DNA of 64,000 nucleotides from Fulvivirga marina (GTDB lineage: Bacteria; Bacteroidota; Bacteroidia; Cytophagales; Cyclobacteriaceae): NCBI RefSeq assembly GCF_016775155.1, contig NZ_JAEUGD010000066.1, positions 1,073,202 to 1,137,201 on the forward strand, written 5' to 3'. The notes beneath the pieces are model-generated. The model saw only the letters and a program-made list of their open reading frames with translations, did not search any database and had not been told where the DNA came from. This document shows positions 9,200-19,084 of this stretch, piece after piece. The translations under genes were made by a program, and so were the position numbers. Position 1 is the stretch's first letter; each line of letters starts with the position of its first letter.

Positions 9200-10654
9200 C
9201 TAAGAAAAGTGCTTTAGAAAACTAATTTTGAAAGCGGTGCCTTCGCCCACCTTACTTTCAACATTAATTCGTGCATGGTGACTGTTAATTATATTTTGAG
9301 TTGATGTAAGCCCTAGTCCCATTCCTCCCTTTTTGCCTGTAAAAAATGGATCAAACAGCTTCTTTATTTCCTCTTTCGGAATGCCCTTGCCATTATCTGC
9401 GATGCAAACCAGTACAGATTCACTATTAGAGGTTGTCTCCACTCGCAACACCCCCTCCTGCTCTTTCATGGCTTCTATTGCATTAATTATAACATTAAGA
9501 AAAGCTGTTTTTAACTGCTCTTTATCTAAAGATACCAAAGGAATATTCTCCTCAAAGTTCTTCATAAGCTTTATACCTCTGAGTTTTCTCCTGTCTTCAG
9601 TCATTTCCAGAGCCTCATCCAGCACTTCATTAATGCTTCTTACCTCAGGGTTAAGCTGCTTTGGTTTAGATGATTTAAGCATTTCCGTGATCAACTGCTC
9701 AATACGATCAGCATTTCTTCTAATAATATCAAAATACAAGGCTGTATCATCTCCGTCTACCACCTCTTCCCGCAGTTGCTCCAAAGCCAGATTAAGGTTA
9801 GTAAGAGGGTTACGAACCTCATGAGCCATACTTCTGGCTATCTGGCCGGTCATAGTTAGTTTCTCCGCCATCAACAGCTCCTCCTCAGCTCGTTTTCTCA
9901 TAGTCAGATCATGGATTATACCCTGATACCCATAAGTATTCCCCAGGTTATCATTAAGGGCAATACCATTAATCAGACAAATAATATCAGTCCCATCCTT
10001 TTTTACCATGTGCACCTCCAAATCTTTGAGATGCCCCTCTTTTGTAAGCCTGTCATGATAATACCTGTACTGCTCGTCACTCTGAAATATATCTTTCATA
10101 TTCATTTCGAGGAATTCACTTTTGGAGTATCCTAGCAGCCTCATCATGCTATCGTTAACATCAAGAAACAAGCATTTTTTATTGATCATATAGATAGCAT
10201 CAACAGACCTCTCAAAGAGTGATCTGTACTTTTCTTCTTTTGTATTTAATTCCTTTATAGAATTGCTATGATTAATTGCATACCTAATACTTCGCCCCAG
10301 CATCCCGGCATCAATTTCGGTCTTTATCAGGTAATCTGAGGCTCCTAACCTCATCGCCTGATAGTCAATTTCTTTGTCTCCCTTACCTGTTAGCAGTATC
10401 AAAGGGGTGTCGCAGCCTCTAAACCGAACACTTCTGATAAAATCAAGGCCATTCTTTTCTCCCAGTCGGTAATCGACAAGACATATGTTATATTGTTGTG
10501 TGCAAACAGTATCAAGAGCCCTATTAAAATCAGGCTCCCAGTCCAGGCTAAAGGTGGCACTACCATTTAACTCAGAAAGATAGTCTTTGACAATAACGAA
10601 ATCATCTTCATCATCATCAATCAAAAACACCTTGATACTTTTTTGCATTACCAT
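9200..10654 (-). CDS. Response regulator-PAS-histidine kinase hybrid
   Basis: A soluble histidine kinase of 484 residues with its own N-terminal receiver. The receiver spans residues 7-125 with phospho-acceptor Asp61 in LVDYRLG. A PAS domain follows (about 143-258), then HisKA with His278 in SMAHEVRNPL and a HATPase_c domain with NIINAIEA and DNGKGIPKEE motifs in the last 150 residues. There is no membrane segment. It begins two bases after the stop of the upstream single-receiver gene on the same strand and closes a three-gene signalling operon (11129-14224, 10657-11136, 9200-10654). The likely flow is from the CHASE3 kinase through the small receiver to this protein, but the order is inferred. 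MVM offers two ATG starts; the first is used. Confidence 0.93.
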   Translation of the reverse strand: MVMQKSIKVFLIDDDEDDFVIVKDYLSELNGSATFSLDWEPDFNRALDTVCTQQYNICLVDYRLGEKNGLDFIRSVRFRGCDTPLILLTGKGDKEIDYQAMRLGASDYLIKTEIDAGMLGRSIRYAINHSNSIKELNTKEEKYRSLFERSVDAIYMINKKCLFLDVNDSMMRLLGYSKSEFLEMNMKDIFQSDEQYRYYHDRLTKEGHLKDLEVHMVKKDGTDIICLINGIALNDNLGNTYGYQGIIHDLTMRKRAEEELLMAEKLTMTGQIARSMAHEVRNPLTNLNLALEQLREEVVDGDDTALYFDIIRRNADRIEQLITEMLKSSKPKQLNPEVRSINEVLDEALEMTEDRRKLRGIKLMKNFEENIPLVSLDKEQLKTAFLNVIINAIEAMKEQEGVLRVETTSNSESVLVCIADNGKGIPKEEIKKLFDPFFTGKKGGMGLGLTSTQNIINSHHARINVESKVGEGTAFKISFLKHFS

Positions 10655-10656
10655 AA

Positions 10657-11136
10657 CTAGTTGTTTTTATCTCCTTTAGGCAACTCTACTATTCCAAACC
10701 AGTAATCGCCAATGCGTCGGGTTACATCCACAAGCTCCTCAAAGGTTACCGGCTTCGAAATAAAAGAGTTGACCCCCAGATCATAACTCTTGACAATATC
10801 TTGTTGGGCTTTAGAGGTGGTAAGTACAACAACCGGTATTCGCTTTAGTTCTGCATCACTTTTAATACGCCTAAGAGCCTCCCTTCCATCCATTTTAGGC
10901 ATATTCAGATCAAGAAGTATTAATCCAGGTTTTGGTGCATTATCAACATTATATTTGCCTCTTTTATATAAATAGTCTAGAAGCTCTTCCCCATCTTCAA
11001 CGAAATGTAAATCATTGGCCAACCGGTTTTCAGAAAGAGCCTCCTGCGCCAGCATCCTATCATCAGGGTCATCATCAGCCATAAGAATCGTGATTGTTTT
11101 TGCCATATTTTGATTACCTATGATTTGATTATTCAT
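10657..11136 (-). CDS. Single-domain response regulator (Rcp1-like)
   Basis: A receiver-only protein of 159 residues: acidic pocket ADDDPDDR (20-27), phospho-acceptor Asp76 in LLDLNMPKMDG, Thr in VVLTTS and Lys in FISKPV. This is the form seen in Rcp1-type regulators that pair with phytochrome-like kinases. It overlaps the 3' end of the upstream CHASE3 kinase gene by 8 bases, consistent with translational coupling, and is followed after 2 bases by the hybrid kinase. ATG at position 11106 (before MAKT) is an alternative start that would remove a non-conserved 10-residue tail. Confidence 0.93.
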   Translation of the reverse strand: MNNQIIGNQNMAKTITILMADDDPDDRMLAQEALSENRLANDLHFVEDGEELLDYLYKRGKYNVDNAPKPGLILLDLNMPKMDGREALRRIKSDAELKRIPVVVLTTSKAQQDIVKSYDLGVNSFISKPVTFEELVDVTRRIGDYWFGIVELPKGDKNN

Positions 11137-14100
11137 GATTATTGTTATTTATTGGTAATATAATTGTAAAGGTGGCTCCGTCCCCTTTCTTACTACTAGC
11201 TTTTATTATGCCTCCATGGTTTTGCACCACTTTCTGGCTTATGGCAAGACCAATACCCGTACCTTTAAATTGATTCCTACCATGTAACCGTTCAAATATA
11301 TTGAATATACGTTCTGCATATTTAGAGTCAAACCCAATCCCATTATCTTTTATTTTTATTTCAACAAAATACTCCATCGGGTTTGAATTAACATCAAACT
11401 GCTCTTTAATTTCAGCTCCTTTTATGCACTTGCCCTTTATTATGATGAGCGGACTCCTGTCATCGGGCGTGAATTTTATAGCGTTGCTAATCAGATTTTG
11501 AAACAACTGCCTCAACTGCATATTATCCCCATCAATTACCGGTAGTTGATCAACCATAATTTCGGCATGGTGCTCACGGATTCTAACCTCCAAGTCCCCC
11601 AATACTTCGTCTACGACCTCATTGAGTTCAACTTTGGCAAATGACTTGATATTTCGAGCCACCCGTGAATATTTCAGCAAGTCATCAATCAAAGACTGCA
11701 TCCTTTCAGCTGCTCCCTGCATTCTGGAAACATAGTCCAGACCTCGCTCATCAAGAGTTTCAGCGTATTTTGTCACCAACCGATCACCAAAAGCTCTTAT
11801 CTTTCTTAAGGGCTCCTGAAGATCATGCGAAGCTACATAGGCAAACTGTTCAAGATTTTCATTAGACTTCTTTAACTCTTGATTCTTGAGCAACAATTCA
11901 TGCTCAAACTTCTTTTGTCGAGTTATATCCTGAACGGTACCATAAAAACTTTCCACCTTACCTCCTGAATCAATTTTTGGCGTAGCTAAAGCACTATGGG
12001 TTCTTACTTCATTATTATTGAGCTGTACCCTGAATTCAACTTGATATCCTGTTCCATGCTTCACAGCTTCACTCAACTCTTTTTCAAAATGCTCCCTGTC
12101 CTCATCGTAGAGATATTTAAAAAAGGTATCATAGGTCGGCGTTAAATCCTCAGGGCTTGTGTTATACAGTTCATACATGCCTTTAGACCATTTCATTTTA
12201 TTCTGGTGAAGGCTCCACTCCCAACTTCCCATCTTGGCCATAGATTCGGCCGCAGCAAGAATGATGTTATTCTTTTCGATTTCATCTTGTGTTCTTTTTC
12301 GTATCAATAAGGCCCCCAGCGAGGAAGAAATCTGAGTGATAGCATTTATAATATCCTCAATCTCCTTCATTGGCTTTTTCGAAAAAAAAACTGAAACCAA
12401 TACTAACTCACTATTAAATATTATTGGAATACCAAAAGCAGAAACGAAACTTAGCTCTGTAGCCTGTCGTTTTCTAATCAGATGCTTATCAGAAACCTGA
12501 CTGATATCAGCGATATATTCCAATTTGTGGGTTTTCATGACATTAGCAGGAAAGCCTTGCTCTCCAGTTATCACCATTGAACTAGAGTATTCATGGAACT
12601 TCTCAAGCTCTGGGTCCCGGGCATAAAAAATGTCTGACATATACAATTTATTTTCTTCCGGTAGCCACACTTCATTGTAGTCGAGGTCGAAGCGTTCTGC
12701 AATCTGCTGAAAAACCCGGTTTACAGCCTCTTCAAAAGAGTTAGAATTAGCAATGATCAGACTCAACTTCAGGGTAAAAGATCGCTCAGCTTCAGCCTTT
12801 TTTAACTCCGACAAATCTCTCCCTTCCAGTATGATCATTTCTACTTCCCCCATATCATTTTTTATCGGCTTTAATGAAAAGTCTATAGTGAGTAATTCAC
12901 GCATCCCCCCTGATATTTCCATCTCATACCTTACAAAATCGCCATCAGATGCTCTTTTTACAGCATTTTTCAATAATTGCGTTGAACCTTGAGACTGCTT
13001 CCATAGAGGGGCGTTCCAAAGGTATTCATCAATAATAGACTCCTTAGGAGTATCTCCCAGAGCCAATGATGTGTGGTTGGCATCGAGCCAGCGACCAGCA
13101 TGGTCCAACAAGCCTATAAACTGGAAAGTCTGGTTAAAAATAGCTTCAAATTTTCGCTGGTTTTCTTTAATAAGCTCCGCATCTCTTTTCCTTTCCGTAA
13201 TATCCGTACTGGTTGTAACACATCCATCTTCCAGTTTAACGGCTGACATATCAAACCAGGTATTATAACCAGCCTTATCATAAAACACCTCCTTTTTTTG
13301 AGTCCTTCCGGTATTGACAACCTCTTTATACATCTCAAAAAGTCCGGTATCTTTTACGCCAGGATAAGATTCTAATAAGCTATGGTTATTTCCATTTTGT
13401 TTTTTTGCTTCCCCCTTTCTGTTTGAGAGCACAATCTCAAAGTCAAAAATCTCATTTCGTTCATCCCTTAGGGCTTTAAGGAAGGTTATCTCACTGCCGG
13501 AGTTATCAAGCACCTTTTGCAGCGATTCCTGAACTAACTCCTTTGTATTGACTTCCTCACTGAGCTGCATCAAATTTCTTTCGAGTTCAATTTCAGTGAC
13601 CATCCTTTTTTTTAGCGACTTATAGACTTGAGAAAACAGATAAGCCACGGCAATAATTGCAAACACAAGACTCAAAAAAATGAGCAATGGAACAATACCA
13701 CTGGAATAGTCTTGTTGAGAGGTTCTCTCTCTTAACAGTTTCCACTCATGGTCTTCCATCCTATTGACCAGACTACGCAAAGCAGCCATATTATCACGCC
13801 CAGCGTAGAGCAAGCTATCACCAAATTCACTGAAGTCCTCTTGCTTGTCTCTTTTAATAATCTCCTCTATGATAGCATACTGCTTCTCCACCAGCCTACT
13901 TAACGAATCAACTTTCGGCCTCTGAACGTCTTCAATAATCAAACTATCTATCATTGCTACTTTAGATAGCGCCATCCACTTACTATTGTAGTACGGTGTC
14001 AGGTAAGTAGAATCTTGTGTAAGAAGGTAGCCACGCTGAGCATTCTCACCGTCTTTCACATATGAAATCACCTTCTCTAGTTCCCTTAAACTTATATTAG

Positions 14101-14224
14101 TATTATTAACCCATCTTGCATTTTCCATAAATACATTCAGGCTTCTGTATGCTACAGAAGACAAAATCAGAAGGATACCGATAATTACCCCAAAAATTAT
14201 TCTTAAAGACTTTATTGATGCCAT
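11129..14224 (-). CDS. CHASE3-PAS-GAF-PAS membrane histidine kinase
   Basis: A large sensor kinase. After a first membrane segment (about residues 5-27) comes a periplasmic CHASE3 domain, recognisable by the segment SYVKDGENAQRGYLLTQD, then a second membrane segment. Cytoplasmic PAS domains, a GAF-like domain and a further PAS/PAC follow. The kinase core is of phytochrome type: VASHDLQEPLRK holds the phospho-accepting His, which is residue 800 from the start given here. The HATPase domain ends in GTGIGLAISQKVVQNHGG. The start at 14224 (MASIKSLR) was preferred to an in-frame ATG at 14269, because a TATTTTTG promoter box covers 14269-14276 on this strand. The signal sensed is unknown. It overlaps the next receiver gene and leads its operon. 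Confidence 0.92.
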   Translation of the reverse strand: MASIKSLRIIFGVIIGILLILSSVAYRSLNVFMENARWVNNTNISLRELEKVISYVKDGENAQRGYLLTQDSTYLTPYYNSKWMALSKVAMIDSLIIEDVQRPKVDSLSRLVEKQYAIIEEIIKRDKQEDFSEFGDSLLYAGRDNMAALRSLVNRMEDHEWKLLRERTSQQDYSSGIVPLLIFLSLVFAIIAVAYLFSQVYKSLKKRMVTEIELERNLMQLSEEVNTKELVQESLQKVLDNSGSEITFLKALRDERNEIFDFEIVLSNRKGEAKKQNGNNHSLLESYPGVKDTGLFEMYKEVVNTGRTQKKEVFYDKAGYNTWFDMSAVKLEDGCVTTSTDITERKRDAELIKENQRKFEAIFNQTFQFIGLLDHAGRWLDANHTSLALGDTPKESIIDEYLWNAPLWKQSQGSTQLLKNAVKRASDGDFVRYEMEISGGMRELLTIDFSLKPIKNDMGEVEMIILEGRDLSELKKAEAERSFTLKLSLIIANSNSFEEAVNRVFQQIAERFDLDYNEVWLPEENKLYMSDIFYARDPELEKFHEYSSSMVITGEQGFPANVMKTHKLEYIADISQVSDKHLIRKRQATELSFVSAFGIPIIFNSELVLVSVFFSKKPMKEIEDIINAITQISSSLGALLIRKRTQDEIEKNNIILAAAESMAKMGSWEWSLHQNKMKWSKGMYELYNTSPEDLTPTYDTFFKYLYDEDREHFEKELSEAVKHGTGYQVEFRVQLNNNEVRTHSALATPKIDSGGKVESFYGTVQDITRQKKFEHELLLKNQELKKSNENLEQFAYVASHDLQEPLRKIRAFGDRLVTKYAETLDERGLDYVSRMQGAAERMQSLIDDLLKYSRVARNIKSFAKVELNEVVDEVLGDLEVRIREHHAEIMVDQLPVIDGDNMQLRQLFQNLISNAIKFTPDDRSPLIIIKGKCIKGAEIKEQFDVNSNPMEYFVEIKIKDNGIGFDSKYAERIFNIFERLHGRNQFKGTGIGLAISQKVVQNHGGIIKASSKKGDGATFTIILPINNNNHE

Positions 14225-14268
14225 TTGTAGTGTCGCGTAAACTTTACCCATGTGTAGAAAAAACTCCA

Positions 14269-14297
14269 CAAAAATAACTATATGTTAAAGTTGTAAA
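14269..14297 (-). promoter_or_regulatory. Predicted Bacteroidota promoter of the CHASE3 kinase operon
   Basis: On the minus strand TATTTTTG (14276-14269) fits the -7 consensus TAnnTTTG. TTTA at 14297-14294 is one mismatch from the -33 TTTG, with a 17-base spacer. Transcription would begin near 14262, giving a leader of about 38 bases before the ATG at 14224. Confidence 0.5.
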
Positions 14298-14426
14298 GTT
14301 CAGGTTGGCTGTTAAGCATAAACTTAAGTGGAATAAATATGAAGGCGTTATAAAGAAGTTTAATACTGTCATTCTAACTTTATCTATAGCAGTAACACTT
14401 AAAACAGCTATTCATACTGATAAATA

Positions 14427-15815
14427 TTACACATTAATATCATAGGCCTTCAATTTATTGTAAAGCGTTTTGCGATCAATATTCAATACTTCTGCAGCTT
14501 TAGTTTTATTATACCCAGTCTTTTCGAGCACACTGATGATCGCACTCCGTTCGGCATTTTCAGAAACTGATTTCAAGTTGGTGACATCCGCAACCTGCCC
14601 GTCATAGGATGTAAGGGCCGATGACAGGTAATCTGGAGAGATAATCTCGGAAGGAAGGCACTCTAAGCTTACACTTTCTCCCTGACATAACAAGACTGAA
14701 CGTTTCACAACATTTTGAAGTTCTCGCAGATTGCCATGCCAATAATAGTTTCGCAGCTTTTCTTCCACTTCACTGTCAAACTTCTCCACATTTTTATCAA
14801 GCTGACTGTTAGCTAGCTGTAAGAAATGCTCAGCAAATATGAGGATATCCGTTTTCCTCTCTCTTAAGGGTGAAAGCTCAATTTTAAACTCATTCAAGCG
14901 ATGGTATAGATCCTCCCTGAACTTACCATTTCTAACAACTTCCTTTAGGTCTTCATTGGTAGCTGCTATCACCCTTACATCTATTTCTATATCTCTTACT
15001 CCTCCAAGTCGCTTTATTTTCCTTTCTTGCAGTACTCGGAGTAGCTTAATTTGATTTTCATAGGTTAGGTTACCAATCTCATCCAGAAACAGCGTGCCAC
15101 CATTAGCTAACTCGAAACTACCCTGCTTATCCGCCAATGCTCCTGTAAATGCACCCTTCATGTGACCAAAAAGTTCGCTTCCAGCTAATTCTTTAGGCAA
15201 GGCACCACAATCTATGGCTATAAAGGGTTCATTCTTACGTTGACTTTTATTATGAATAGCATTGGCAACAAACTCCTTTCCTGTACCTGTTTCCCCTGTA
15301 ATGATCACTGACATGTCGGTAGGAGCAATAAGTTCAATATGCTTTTGCACTATCTCTGCCTGACTACTTCTACCTGTCACATATTGCTTTGTCAATGTTT
15401 TGGACTTCCCTCTGCTCTTATTGGTGCTTGTCCTTACCACATGTTGTTGCTCCTTTTGTTGCTTTATGGCATCCTTAACCGTGACCAATATTTCATCTGG
15501 GTACAAAGGCTTGGTTACATAATCATAGGCTCCATGTTTCAAAGTTTGAACAGCTATTCTCACATCAGAATAACCTGTTATTATAATTACCGCAGTATCT
15601 GGGTTAATAATCTTGATTTTTCTCAACAGACTTACTCCGTCTTCATCTGGTAACCTGTAATCACTAATTACCAGATCAAAGGCCTTCTTTCTGAGCAATC
15701 TTATCGCCTCTTCTCCGGTGTTTACATACTCTACTTCATAGTTGTTCTTCGTCAGGAATTTATTCAATAGTAGACAAATATCATTGTCATCGTCAATTAT
15801 TAATATTTTCTCCAT
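14427..15815 (-). CDS. NtrC-family sigma-54-dependent response regulator
   Basis: An activator of sigma-54 promoters with 462 residues. The receiver covers residues 1-120 with Asp52 in ISDYRLPDEDG. The AAA+ domain has Walker A GETGTGKE (about 175-182), the sigma-54-contacting GAFTGA loop and Walker B GGTLFLDEIGN. The C-terminus has a Fis-type HTH (KTKAAEVLNIDRKTLYNKLK). It lies on the same strand and 36 bases downstream of a single-domain receiver gene, so the two are probably one transcript. Its kinase is not certain; the flanking PAS kinases are candidates. Confidence 0.95.
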   Translation of the reverse strand: MEKILIIDDDNDICLLLNKFLTKNNYEVEYVNTGEEAIRLLRKKAFDLVISDYRLPDEDGVSLLRKIKIINPDTAVIIITGYSDVRIAVQTLKHGAYDYVTKPLYPDEILVTVKDAIKQQKEQQHVVRTSTNKSRGKSKTLTKQYVTGRSSQAEIVQKHIELIAPTDMSVIITGETGTGKEFVANAIHNKSQRKNEPFIAIDCGALPKELAGSELFGHMKGAFTGALADKQGSFELANGGTLFLDEIGNLTYENQIKLLRVLQERKIKRLGGVRDIEIDVRVIAATNEDLKEVVRNGKFREDLYHRLNEFKIELSPLRERKTDILIFAEHFLQLANSQLDKNVEKFDSEVEEKLRNYYWHGNLRELQNVVKRSVLLCQGESVSLECLPSEIISPDYLSSALTSYDGQVADVTNLKSVSENAERSAIISVLEKTGYNKTKAAEVLNIDRKTLYNKLKAYDINV

Positions 15816-15851
15816 CGGTATATATTGTATCTGAATCTATGTTTTTAATAT

Positions 15852-16223
15852 TCAGGAAGAATATGGTATTTCCAGTTCTTCCAGAGCATTTACAATCATT
15901 TGTTTGTTAAATGGTTTGGGAATAAAAAAATGTGCACCCTCTGATATGGCTCTTTGCCTTTCAATGCTACCATCATAAGCGCTGATAATTATTACCTTGG
16001 AGTTAGGGTTAGCCTTTTTCACTTTAGGTATTAAATGGAAACCCAGACCATCAGGAAGGTTCAGGTCCAGGAATACGATGTCATATTTCCTTTTGCCTAT
16101 CTTATCAATTCCTTCAGAAACACTGTGGGCATACTCAGCTCCAAATCCCATTTTCCTCAACATACCAGATAGTAATAAACATATCTCCACCTCATCATCT
16201 ACCACCAGTATCTGTTCCTTCAT
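15852..16223 (-). CDS. Single-domain response regulator
   Basis: A receiver-only protein of 123 residues. Asp10/Glu11 lie in VVDDEVE, the phospho-acceptor is Asp53 in FLDLNLPDG, a switch Ser is in IIISAYDG and Lys in FFIPKPF. No output domain is present, so it must act by protein contact or as a phosphate relay. It lies 36 bases upstream of the NtrC-type regulator gene on the same strand and probably shares its transcript. Confidence 0.92.
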   Translation of the reverse strand: MKEQILVVDDEVEICLLLSGMLRKMGFGAEYAHSVSEGIDKIGKRKYDIVFLDLNLPDGLGFHLIPKVKKANPNSKVIIISAYDGSIERQRAISEGAHFFIPKPFNKQMIVNALEELEIPYSS

Positions 16224-16812
16224 CTAGTCGCTAATTATTAATTTTAGATGTCCTTATTTTGCCCTCGGGTACGTGGTCACTCATGTTTACTTTTTCAAAA
16301 AATAGCTTCAAAAACAAGTAAACTGCACTCTAAAAACCACAAATATTATCAATACAGCCAGCACAACCTTAACTACTATCATGGTTGCCAGCATGATTTA
16401 CCTTTCTCCTTAAAGAGAAAAATCTATACCAATATCACAAAATGCACCCTTATACCATTTGGGACGCATATATATATTTAATAATACAAAAAAATAATTC
16501 AAAAACGGGGAATTATCTCCACACTTAAGAGGATCATTATTCTCAAACATGCCTTTATCAAATCACTCCATATCTCATAAAGTCATTATCCGACTATGGC
16601 ACAACCTTTTCTATATAACTCTTACAACTTCAAAAATCTGACACGTTATGAGTAACATATCATAAATTATAGCGGCTACCCTGATTTATCAGATAGCTGC
16701 TCTTGGTATTTGTTTTCAGTTTTGGAGCTCTCATTCATGTGCTTCTGATTTTTGTGATAACAGTGATACTTTTCAGGGTAATTCGGTGGCCACAGATTAT
16801 AAACAACTTACT
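16224..16812. other. Intergenic region without recognisable genes
   Basis: About 590 bases between the divergent receiver gene and the GIY-YIG-like gene. Reading frames here are short and lack recognisable motifs. The stretch presumably holds promoters for both flanking genes, but no convincing TAnnTTTG box was found. No tRNA or repeat was seen. Confidence 0.45.
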
Positions 16813-17316
16813 ATGATAACTTCAACTACCATGAACAACTTTGAGCATACTTTTGAAGAGTATACCCAAGAGTATCTTCCTAAGAGGTTGGAGGTTTTTA
16901 AATCATTGATAGGAAAAGCATTCAAGGTAAAGGACCTCTTTGGCAAAGGGCAAGGAGAAAAGAGTATAATAAAAAAGCTAGGCAGACTTTCGGACTTCAA
17001 AGGTGTCTATGCTTTTATTGACGATGGTGAGGTGATCTATGTTGGCACTTCAGAAAAAGTTATTAACCGATTAAGCTATCATGTAAAAGGTTATACAAAA
17101 TACCAAGCTCATCTGGCATGGGAACTGGCAAAAGAAAACAATCTCTACACCGACAAAAAGAATAAAGTTCCCAACCTCGACAAAACAAAAAGAATGATCA
17201 TGAATATGAAAGTGCTGTTCATGGAAGTGACCTCTCCTGTCGAACGGCACCTTCTGGAAATATACAGTTGTATGTACTTTGACTGTAAGTTCAATTTCTT
17301 TGAAACCCACAGGTAA
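16813..17316 (+). CDS. GIY-YIG nuclease-like protein
   Basis: A short protein with a probable GIY-YIG fold. FKGVYAFIDDGEVIYVGTSE (about residues 59-78 from this start) carries GVY and YVG in place of GIY and YIG, followed by the conserved Arg in KVINRLSYHVKG and a C-terminal Glu in VERHLLEIYSCMYF. GIY-YIG domains cut DNA or act in restriction, repair or homing. This protein has no second recognisable domain, and its N-terminal 50 residues are not recognised. Starts are uncertain: GTG at 16786 and ATG at 16813 or 16831 are all in frame. The middle one has an A-rich leader. It stands alone inside a signalling island and may be of mobile origin. Confidence 0.7.
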   Translation: MITSTTMNNFEHTFEEYTQEYLPKRLEVFKSLIGKAFKVKDLFGKGQGEKSIIKKLGRLSDFKGVYAFIDDGEVIYVGTSEKVINRLSYHVKGYTKYQAHLAWELAKENNLYTDKKNKVPNLDKTKRMIMNMKVLFMEVTSPVERHLLEIYSCMYFDCKFNFFETHR

Positions 17317-17634
17317 AGGGTTAGATAGCTTTCTACAACTTGACCAATGTTGACTCCATCCAAAAGAAAACCCAATATACCGCTTATATGGATGCTCACA
17401 GGTTTCCTATCTAGTACTGGGGTCAAGACTCCTAAGGTGACCATTGACATAAATTAGATGAATTTACCCAGGTATCCCGGGTTGCAAAACTTATATGGTT
17501 AAAATACTAGTCTCCTTCCCCAACTCTTGTTATTCTGACAGCTGGTAGCATCATCCTGCTACAATAGATAAGGCAAATACTATTTTGTCAAAAAACTCAT
17601 CCTGATGTCAACACCTGAAGTATTTACTCTGATT
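17317..17634. other. Intergenic region without recognisable features
   Basis: About 320 bases between the stop codons of the convergent GIY-YIG-like and Usp genes. No hairpin with a U-tract, no coding frame with recognisable content and no repeat was found. Confidence 0.4.
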
Positions 17635-18498
17635 TTATATATTATGCAGATTTATAGTTACGACGGGTGTTTCTGAGTGCATACTTAAGTGCTCGGACAA
17701 ACTACTCCTTAATATTCTGAAGAAGCCATCCTCAGCGTGTGTAAATACGGCTAATAAACCGGCGTTTCGCTCGCTTGCAAAATTGATAAGGCCTTTTTCT
17801 TTATCATGATACGGCACCACACTAATAGTATAATTTCTTAGATCAAATTTGCTTGCAAATTCGCTGAGTTCTTTTTCCCTTTCAATTTTACTATCCTTAC
17901 CAGGATCAACAACATTCACAATCTCAATCTCTGCATTTAAGCTCTCAGCTAGATCATTTAGATAGTTGGTGGCCTTAAGAAAGTTGTCCTTCCTATCCCT
18001 TTCAGTGCTTAAGCCCAAAACTATTTTTGAAAGATCTCCTTTCTTATAGTTCTCTTTAATTGATATTACCGGACATGTGGCTACCTCAATTACTTGTTCC
18101 GTATGGTTGCCCGAAAAAAATTCTTCTGCAGATTCTTCACCACTTGTACCCATTATGATCAGGTCAATATCATTTTCTTTTACAAATTTAGTAACACCTT
18201 TTTTCAACACTGAGTCATAAATTTTGTAATGGATTGGGCGTGTTTCTGTACTATACCTGGTGGCAAGTTCAGCCAATTGTTTATAATATCTTTTCACCAA
18301 ACTGATAGCATAGACATTGTCTTCATTTACATATTTTTTATCTACATCACCAGTAACTGCAAAAGACTCACCCAGTGGATGCTTGGTAAAGTTTACCAGA
18401 TATATTTCAGCGTTAAAAGTTTCTGGCATATCCATGGCCAGGCGCAGTGCATTTTCAGAAATGTCAGTAAGATCAGAAGGGATAAGTATTTTTCTCAT
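17635..18498 (-). CDS. Universal stress protein with two tandem UspA domains
   Basis: A cytoplasmic protein of 287 residues made of two Usp folds. The first (1-150) begins MRKILIPSDLTDISENALRLA and ends with the nucleotide-binding-like segment LIIMGTSGEESAEEFFSGNHTEQVIEVATCPVISI, where G-x2-G-x9-G(S/T) is only partly kept. The second (about 158-287) is more degenerate. Usp proteins help survival under stress and starvation; the binding partner is unknown. It lies among response-regulator genes, a common setting for Usp proteins. Confidence 0.9.
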   Translation of the reverse strand: MRKILIPSDLTDISENALRLAMDMPETFNAEIYLVNFTKHPLGESFAVTGDVDKKYVNEDNVYAISLVKRYYKQLAELATRYSTETRPIHYKIYDSVLKKGVTKFVKENDIDLIIMGTSGEESAEEFFSGNHTEQVIEVATCPVISIKENYKKGDLSKIVLGLSTERDRKDNFLKATNYLNDLAESLNAEIEIVNVVDPGKDSKIEREKELSEFASKFDLRNYTISVVPYHDKEKGLINFASERNAGLLAVFTHAEDGFFRILRSSLSEHLSMHSETPVVTINLHNI

Positions 18499-18691
18499 AA
18501 CTACATGTATGTTTATTGCTCCCTTTTAGAAGAGAAAAAATCGATCCAACAGATCATATAAGAGCAATAACAAGCATTAGACACAAATAAATACTGCTTA
18601 TCATTTCATAGTTATACCTGAAAAATACATTACGTAGACAATTTTCTACACGGATGAAGAAGAATAGCCTTTTAATACTGTAACAAACCTG

Positions 18692-19084
18692 TCAGGCGAC
18701 GAATGCCATCTCCAGAATTTCCTTAGAAATATCGGGTGTAAGAGGCTTAACAAAGTATTTAGCCACTCCAAGTTCAACACATTCCAAACGATCGTAGGAG
18801 CTACTCGAAGAGCTCAACACCACCACGGGTAACTGCTTTAACTCATCATCTTTTCCCATTTCTGCCAAAAACTCCTTACCACCCATAAATGGCATAATAA
18901 GATCTAGCAAAACAACAGAAGGGCGTTCGTTTTCAGTGTTTTTAAAATATTCAGTAGCTTCCGCCCCGTTTCTAACACGCTTAATATCACATTGCTCGCA
19001 AAACTTCGGAAGCATTGTGTTTACTATAAATGCATCAATATCATCATCCTCAACCAACAAGATCAGTGGTTTTTTACTGTCCAT
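18692..19084 (-). CDS. Single-domain response regulator
   Basis: A receiver-only protein of 130 residues with acidic pocket VEDDDIDA (11-18), phospho-acceptor Asp61 in LLDLIMPFMGG, Ser-rich switch VVLSSSSSS and Lys in YFVKPLTP. The VEDDDIDAFI start is typical of Rcp-like regulators. It lies about 190 bases upstream of the Usp gene on the same strand and is the last member of the signalling island. Its cognate kinase is unknown. Confidence 0.92.
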   Translation of the reverse strand: MDSKKPLILLVEDDDIDAFIVNTMLPKFCEQCDIKRVRNGAEATEYFKNTENERPSVVLLDLIMPFMGGKEFLAEMGKDDELKQLPVVVLSSSSSSYDRLECVELGVAKYFVKPLTPDISKEILEMAFVA

